Of a stretch of DNA of 9,810 nt, positions 6,818-9,810 are shown piece by piece. Both the position numbers and the translations under genes were made by a program. The stretch lies in the NCBI GenBank assembly GCA_016285335.1, contig JAEEQO010000104.1, positions 1 through 9,810 of the forward strand, given 5' to 3'. The notes beneath the pieces are model-generated. The model saw only the letters and a list, made by a program, of their open reading frames with translations. It made no database searches and was not told the origin of the DNA. This stretch comes from Victivallales bacterium. Lineage in GTDB: Bacteria; Verrucomicrobiota; Lentisphaeria; Victivallales; UBA1829. Numbering within the stretch: position 1 is the first letter of the stretch; each line of letters begins with the position of its first letter.

Positions 6818-7579
6818 TCAGGCCTTGACCTGCTTGCGGTTGCGGTACATCACAAATGCGCCGCCGAATGCGAGGGCGATGAGGAGCGTGGTGACCGGAG
6901 CCGGGAGCGGCTGACCCTGTTGGGGCAGGGGATCGGACGGCGTGTAAGTCGTATTCAGACTCACGATGAACATGGCGCCGTTGTTGGCGTACAGATTGGA
7001 GCCGCCGTAATAGAGGACGCCGGTATCGCCGAGGAAGTAGAACTGGTTGCCGGGGTCGTTGGGGGTGTTTTGAATGGTCGGGACTTCCTGCTGAGCGGAG
7101 CTGCCCTGCGTTCCGATCAGACCGATTTCCTTGACTTTGTCGTCGAACGTGAAGGAGAACTGATAAACCTCGTGGGAATCGGCGAAATGCTCGATCGCCT
7201 TGATCTCATCCGCGCTCAGACCGGAAAGGAGCGTCGAGTAGTCGGGATTATCGACCTTGGTGCCGGACTGGAACAGCAGTTTTTCTTCCAGAGAAGACAC
7301 GTCGTTGGACGTGTAGCCGCCGGCGTAATAGCTCCAGCCGTTTGCGCCGCCGCCATGGCCGTTCATCCGGATCCTCGTGACGTTCAGCGTGCTGGTCGCT
7401 TTGTAGCCTTCCTGCTGGACGACGTCCAGAGCGTAGCTGTCAAAGGAAACCAGGTCGAACGGCGCGACAAAATCGTCGTTGTTCTTTTTCTGCTGTCCGG
7501 GAGCATTCGGATTCTGTGCGAATGCGGTGCCGACGAAGAAGAAAAGGATGACGGAAAGAAGGAGATTGTGGAGTTTCAT
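6818..7579 (-). CDS. secreted protein with C-terminal sorting-type tail (GQPLP, membrane segment, basic end)
   Basis: I do not recognise the body of this 253-aa protein. It starts with a classical signal peptide (residues 1-21, MKLHNLLLSV... ending AFA, cleavage before Gln22). A 200-residue extracytoplasmic region rich in Gly, Asn and aromatic residues follows. The C-terminus has the three-part layout of exosortase or sortase-like sorting signals: a short motif GQPLPAP (222-228), a hydrophobic segment (228-244) and a basic end (RNRKQVK, 246-252). The same tail recurs in the next gene upstream (7778-8242). This makes it a likely substrate of a dedicated cell-surface processing system encoded elsewhere (inference). 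No good Shine-Dalgarno sequence precedes the ATG; the leader carries two hairpins, and an intrinsic terminator follows the gene. Confidence 0.8.
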   Translation of the reverse strand: MKLHNLLLSVILFFFVGTAFAQNPNAPGQQKKNNDDFVAPFDLVSFDSYALDVVQQEGYKATSTLNVTRIRMNGHGGGANGWSYYAGGYTSNDVSSLEEKLLFQSGTKVDNPDYSTLLSGLSADEIKAIEHFADSHEVYQFSFTFDDKVKEIGLIGTQGSSAQQEVPTIQNTPNDPGNQFYFLGDTGVLYYGGSNLYANNGAMFIVSLNTTYTPSDPLPQQGQPLPAPVTTLLIALAFGGAFVMYRNRKQVKA

Positions 7580-7605
7580 GGTAGTTTGTCTTTCTTTTGC
7601 TTGGT

Positions 7606-7667
7606 CCGGCGTTTTTTGCCGGGGCTTCCGGTTTCGTTTTGAGTTTGTTGTAAGATTGACCGGAAGC
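7606..7667. promoter_or_regulatory. two adjacent leader hairpins upstream of the 7579-6818 gene
   Basis: CCGGC/GCCGG (7606-7610, 7618-7622, loop GTTTTTT) is followed after one base by a perfect 9-bp inverted repeat GCTTCCGGT/ACCGGAAGC (7624-7632, 7659-7667) with a 26-base loop. Both lie within 90 bases of the start codon of a gene that lacks a clear ribosome-binding site. They may be leader-mRNA structures or protein-binding palindromes. I found no convincing promoter hexamers for this gene in 7668-7777. Confidence 0.45.
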
Positions 7668-7738
7668 GATTCGGGGACTTTTCATGTTCATTTGGAAAAG
7701 CGTCCGCGGCGTCCCGTGACCGCGTTGCGCAGGATTCC

Positions 7739-7774
7739 GGCATCCGTCGTTGACTTGTAACGATGCCGGATGCC
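7739..7774 (-). terminator. terminator-like hairpin after the 8242-7778 gene
   Basis: GGCATCCG (7739-7746) pairs with CGGATGCC (7767-7774). Inside, TCGTT (7747-7751) pairs with AACGA (7759-7763), leaving a seven-base loop and a three-base bulge. The stem begins four bases beyond the stop codon on the minus strand. No T-run follows, so it may protect a 3' end or terminate weakly rather than act as a classical intrinsic terminator. Confidence 0.55.
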
Positions 7775-7777
7775 GCC

Positions 7778-8242
7778 TCATTCCCTCTGGCAGAATAAAT
7801 CCGGTCCAGGGGAGATCGTGTGAATCGTTTCAGGCGGATACAAATACGAAATGTTCATGCGGAGCAGACGCACTGCAAGCTGAAGCGTCTCGACCGCATG
7901 GTTTTCATCGCTGCGGGAAATGGAACGGGCGGCGCGGACCTTGCGGGCAAGTCCGAACGCGGCGCCGAGCAGAAGCGTGATCAGGACGCCGGGGAGCGGC
8001 TGACCGTGAACGGTATTGATGCCGAGTTCGCGGTGCAGGAATTCCGACGCGGCGGACTTGATGGAATGAGTGAACAGGAAGATGGAAACGGCGTCGTCCG
8101 AGGCGGATTCCACCTCAACGGCTTCTTCGGACACGGCGAACGAGCCTGCCGCGGACGCGTCGAACGCGTCGATGGCGGCGCACTCGAGGCGGAGGCCGGC
8201 CGCCAGCAGGACGAAAGCCAGGATTGTCAGAAGACGTTTCAT
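7778..8242 (-). CDS. small secreted protein with an internal GQPLP sorting-type segment
   Basis: The body of this 154-aa protein is not recognised. A signal peptide covers about residues 1-23 (MKRLLTILAFVLLAAGLRLE, then CAA). A short acidic region (39-51) follows, then GQPLP (80-84), a hydrophobic segment (85-98, GVLITLLLGAAFGL) and a basic cluster (R100, K101, R103, R106). This aligns without gaps to the tail of the 7579-6818 protein (TLLLGAAFGLA against TLLIALAFGGA). Unlike that protein, about 48 residues continue past the basic cluster. The start at 8242 is chosen because the signal peptide begins there. The frame runs 24 codons further upstream, but those codons reach back across the leader into the promoter. 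AAAGGA lies 13 bases before the ATG. A strong promoter is at 8286-8314. Confidence 0.7.
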   Translation of the reverse strand: MKRLLTILAFVLLAAGLRLECAAIDAFDASAAGSFAVSEEAVEVESASDDAVSIFLFTHSIKSAASEFLHRELGINTVHGQPLPGVLITLLLGAAFGLARKVRAARSISRSDENHAVETLQLAVRLLRMNISYLYPPETIHTISPGPDLFCQRE

Positions 8243-8285
8243 AACAACGCATCGTTCCTTTGTTTTTGAAAATGGTTTGACAATT

Positions 8286-8314
8286 ACTATACGTTCGAAA
8301 GATCCTTTTTTCAA
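8286..8314 (-). promoter_or_regulatory. promoter of the 8242-7778 gene
   Basis: On the minus strand, TTGAAA (8314-8309), a 17-base spacer and TATAGT (8291-8286) give a near-consensus housekeeping promoter. The predicted leader is about 37 bases. Confidence 0.75.
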
Positions 8315-8397
8315 GCTTTTTTCATAACATTTTTAGATTTTTCTTCGTTAGAAACTTATGTTTTTTGAGAGAAAGATGATTTTCGAGCACCGGATGT

Positions 8398-8421
8398 AAA
8401 AGAAAAGCGGACTTTTTCCGC
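8398..8421 (-). terminator. intrinsic terminator with no protein gene upstream
   Basis: On the minus strand, GCGGA-AAAAG-TCCGC (8421-8407) is followed by TTTTCTTTT (8406-8398). No convincing minus-strand protein gene ends here, which suggests it closes a non-coding transcript. Confidence 0.65.
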
Positions 8422-8551
8422 ACACGTATGTTCCCGGACACGAAAAGGACCGTACGAAAACGGATTCCGCCGGACTTGTTCCAACTGCCCTTGCCGTGTC
8501 CGCTCCGTCCGGCGAGCTTGCCGAGCAGGCAAATCCGGTACGGATCGGGAA
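8398..8551 (-). ncRNA. candidate structured non-coding RNA
   Basis: Several perfect helices nest: TTCCCG/CGGGAA (8431-8436, 8546-8551), CCGTAC/GTACGG (8450-8455, 8538-8543), CGGATT/AATCCG (8461-8466, 8532-8537), CGCCGGAC/GTCCGGCG (8468-8475, 8507-8514) and TGCC/GGCA (8519-8522, 8528-8531). The second and third are contiguous on one side and separated by a five-base bulge on the other. Two hairpins branch from the third helix, giving a three-way junction. GACACG (8437-8442, internal loop) can pair with CGTGTC (8495-8500, apical loop) as a pseudoknot. The terminator at 8398-8421 follows on the minus strand and fixes the likely orientation. A TATAAT at 8778-8783 (minus) could start a transcript of about 370 bases, but has no good -35. 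It does not look like RNase P RNA, tmRNA, 4.5S or a tRNA. Confidence 0.4.
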
Positions 8552-8572
8552 AACGAACAATTCTGAAGCGGT

Positions 8573-8689
8573 CCCGGATGAACGTGGGGGCACCTCTATT
8601 CATTGGTTTTCGGCGGCTTTTCGCATCCGGGCAAATCCCAATTGGTAAGATTTCCGGTGGTTGCCTTCAGGCAGCCGCGCTCAAATCTT
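8573..8689. repeat. further inverted repeats next to the RNA candidate
   Basis: CCCGGATG/CATCCGGG (8573-8580, 8624-8631) is a perfect 8-bp inverted repeat. AAGATTT/AAATCTT (8647-8653, 8683-8689) encloses GGTTGCCT/AGGCAGCC (8659-8666, 8669-8676). In the inner hairpin the non-Watson-Crick positions (8658/8677 and 8661/8674) are G-U pairs if the plus strand is transcribed but A-C mismatches on the minus strand. This part may therefore belong to a plus-strand transcript rather than to the minus-strand RNA candidate. Confidence 0.4.
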
Positions 8690-8917
8690 CCTGCATTGTC
8701 CTGTTTGCCCGTCTGCCGAAAAAACATCCGATCGAATGAATGGAGATACCCGTGAGGATACCGCCTGCACTGACGCGATTATATTCCGGGACGCCCTCGG
8801 ATTTCCGGCCGGCGGGGGACGATCGGTTTTCGCCGGCGGCACGAACGGCATTTTTATCATCGGAGCGGTTTTTTCGGCAATGTTACACAATTTAACTAAA
8901 AAAACACGTCCATGCGG

Positions 8918-8945
8918 TTGAAAAATAAAAAACAGCGTGTAAAGT
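8918..8945 (+). promoter_or_regulatory. possible promoter of the fabB-like gene
   Basis: TTGAAA (8918-8923), a 16-base spacer and TAAAGT (8940-8945) lie 55 bases before the start codon. The surrounding 8881-8960 is AT-rich. A second -10-like TAAAAT at 8953-8958 lacks a matching -35. Confidence 0.4.
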
Positions 8946-9000
8946 ATTTGGATAAAATATGCGCATAACCTCAACCCCTATAGAATCAGGAATGGAGCGA

Positions 9001-9810
9001 ATGAACCCAGTCGTCATCACAGGCCGCGGCCTTATCACCCCGATCGGAATGAGCCTGTCCGAAAACCTGGAGGCCCTGAAAACCGGAAGAAGCGGCATCA
9101 AGCTGGTCCCTTATTGGCACGAACTCGAACTGGATTCGCAGATCGCCGGCACGGTGAACCTGGAAGGCTTCGAATGCCCCGCGTATGACCGGAAACAGCT
9201 CCGTTTCATGCCGCAGAGCGCGCGCATGGCGGTGGCGGCGGCGTACGAAGCCATCACCGAGGCCGGCTACACCATGGAGACGCTTCCCGGCTCCAAAATG
9301 GCAGTGATCACCGGCTGCGGCGGCAGCAGCTACTCCGAGTATTTCAACTCCATTGAGACCTACCACCGGACGCATTCGGTACGCAGGATCTCCCCGTTCA
9401 GCATCCCGCGCATCATGCCGTCGTCCGCGGTGGCGAACCTGTCGCTGGTCTACAAGATCGGCGGCGAAAGCTACGACGTGAGCTGCGCCTGCACCAGCGG
9501 CGCGGTGGCGCTGATCCAGGCGTTCCGCCTGATCCAGTCCGGCGCATACGACATCGTGATGGCGGGCGGCTGCGAGGAACTTTGCTGGCAGCAGGCAATC
9601 GGGTTCGGCGCGATGCACGCGCTGTCGCACAACTTCAACGAAGAGCCGGAGAAAGCCAGCCGTCCGTTCGACAAACAGCGCACCGGATTCGTGCTTTCCG
9701 AGGCCGCCGGCATCGTGATCCTGGAAAGCGAAGCCCACGCGAAGGCGCGCGGCGCGAAAGTCTACGGCCGGATCAGCGGTTTCGCGTGCAACAGCAACGC
9801 CTGCGACATG
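9001..9810 (+). CDS. fabB: beta-ketoacyl-ACP synthase I (FabB-like), truncated by window end
   Basis: This condensing enzyme of type II fatty acid synthesis joins malonyl-ACP to an acyl-ACP in the cytoplasm. The window holds 270 residues, about two thirds of the usual length near 405. The N-terminal signature VVITGRGLITPIG, the nucleophile Cys164 in SCACTSGA, and the FabB-like run GGCEELCW with the following AMHALS and EKASRPFDKQRTGFVL are visible. They resemble E. coli FabB more than FabF. The two catalytic histidines lie beyond the window. Two in-frame Met codons exist (8992 and 9001). AGGA at 8988-8991 sits nine bases before 9001 but touches 8992, so 9001 is chosen. A FabA-type dehydratase might be expected nearby if it serves unsaturated fatty acid synthesis, but none is in the window. 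Confidence 0.9.
   Translation, partial: MNPVVITGRGLITPIGMSLSENLEALKTGRSGIKLVPYWHELELDSQIAGTVNLEGFECPAYDRKQLRFMPQSARMAVAAAYEAITEAGYTMETLPGSKMAVITGCGGSSYSEYFNSIETYHRTHSVRRISPFSIPRIMPSSAVANLSLVYKIGGESYDVSCACTSGAVALIQAFRLIQSGAYDIVMAGGCEELCWQQAIGFGAMHALSHNFNEEPEKASRPFDKQRTGFVLSEAAGIVILESEAHAKARGAKVYGRISGFACNSNACDM

Noticed and set aside
8322..8603. 93-codon minus-strand frame across the RNA candidate
   Set aside because: It reads straight through the intrinsic terminator at 8398-8421 and into low-complexity Lys-rich sequence; more likely accidental.
8398..8771. RNase P RNA, tmRNA, 6S or 4.5S RNA as the identity of the structured region
   Set aside because: I could not find the conserved GAAAGTCCGG, tmRNA tag/T-arm, or GGAAGCAGC-type SRP signatures on either strand, and the three-way junction does not suit 6S RNA.
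8736..8921. Small plus-strand frame of about 60 residues (MNGDTREDTACTDAI...) with a hydrophobic segment, before fabB
   Set aside because: No Shine-Dalgarno sequence, no family resemblance, and it overlaps the putative promoter region of fabB; kept only as a weak possibility.
8986..9738. 250-codon minus-strand frame antisense to the fabB-like gene
   Set aside because: Shadow frame; the plus strand has an intact condensing-enzyme sequence with active-site motif.
1..9810. CRISPR array, insertion sequence or tRNA
   Set aside because: No regularly spaced direct repeats, no transposase frame with terminal repeats, and no cloverleaf with T-arm consensus were seen.

Overview
The window looks like chromosomal DNA of a GC-rich Gram-negative bacterium. 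Secreted proteins carrying an exosortase-type C-terminal tail, a large TPR protein and a polytopic glycosyltransferase-like protein point to the PVC group, perhaps Lentisphaerota/Victivallales. That placement is inference from protein style only; there is no rRNA or marker gene to confirm it.

Layout. (1) 2-1237, plus strand: the C-terminal part of a polytopic membrane protein, reminiscent of Dpy-19/STT3-like GT-C enzymes, ending in one TPR unit. (2) 1237-1330: a run of five adjacent perfect palindromes between convergent genes. (3) 4113 down to 1363, minus strand: a compact overlapping znuA-znuC-znuB operon for zinc-type metal uptake, with histidine-rich stretches in both the binding protein and the ATPase. 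It has its own promoter, and an inverted repeat sits just downstream of the -10 box. (4) 6616-4265, minus: a 783-aa membrane-anchored TPR protein, closed by an intrinsic terminator that abuts the znuA promoter. (5) 7579-6818 and 8242-7778, minus: two small secreted proteins of unrelated body but with matching GQPLP-hydrophobic-basic C-terminal tails. (6) 8315-9000: about 690 bases without a convincing protein gene. They hold a good promoter for the 8242-7778 gene and a candidate structured non-coding RNA on the minus strand with its own intrinsic terminator. (7) 9001 to the window end, plus: a truncated FabB-like beta-ketoacyl-ACP synthase I.

The ZnuABC proteins form one periplasmic-binding-protein-dependent importer. 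The two tailed proteins probably share one envelope-sorting machinery encoded elsewhere. Intergenic spaces are unusually rich in perfect 7-9 bp inverted repeats. The most promising undescribed element is the 8398-8551 RNA candidate, which has a multi-helix fold, a possible pseudoknot and a terminator.
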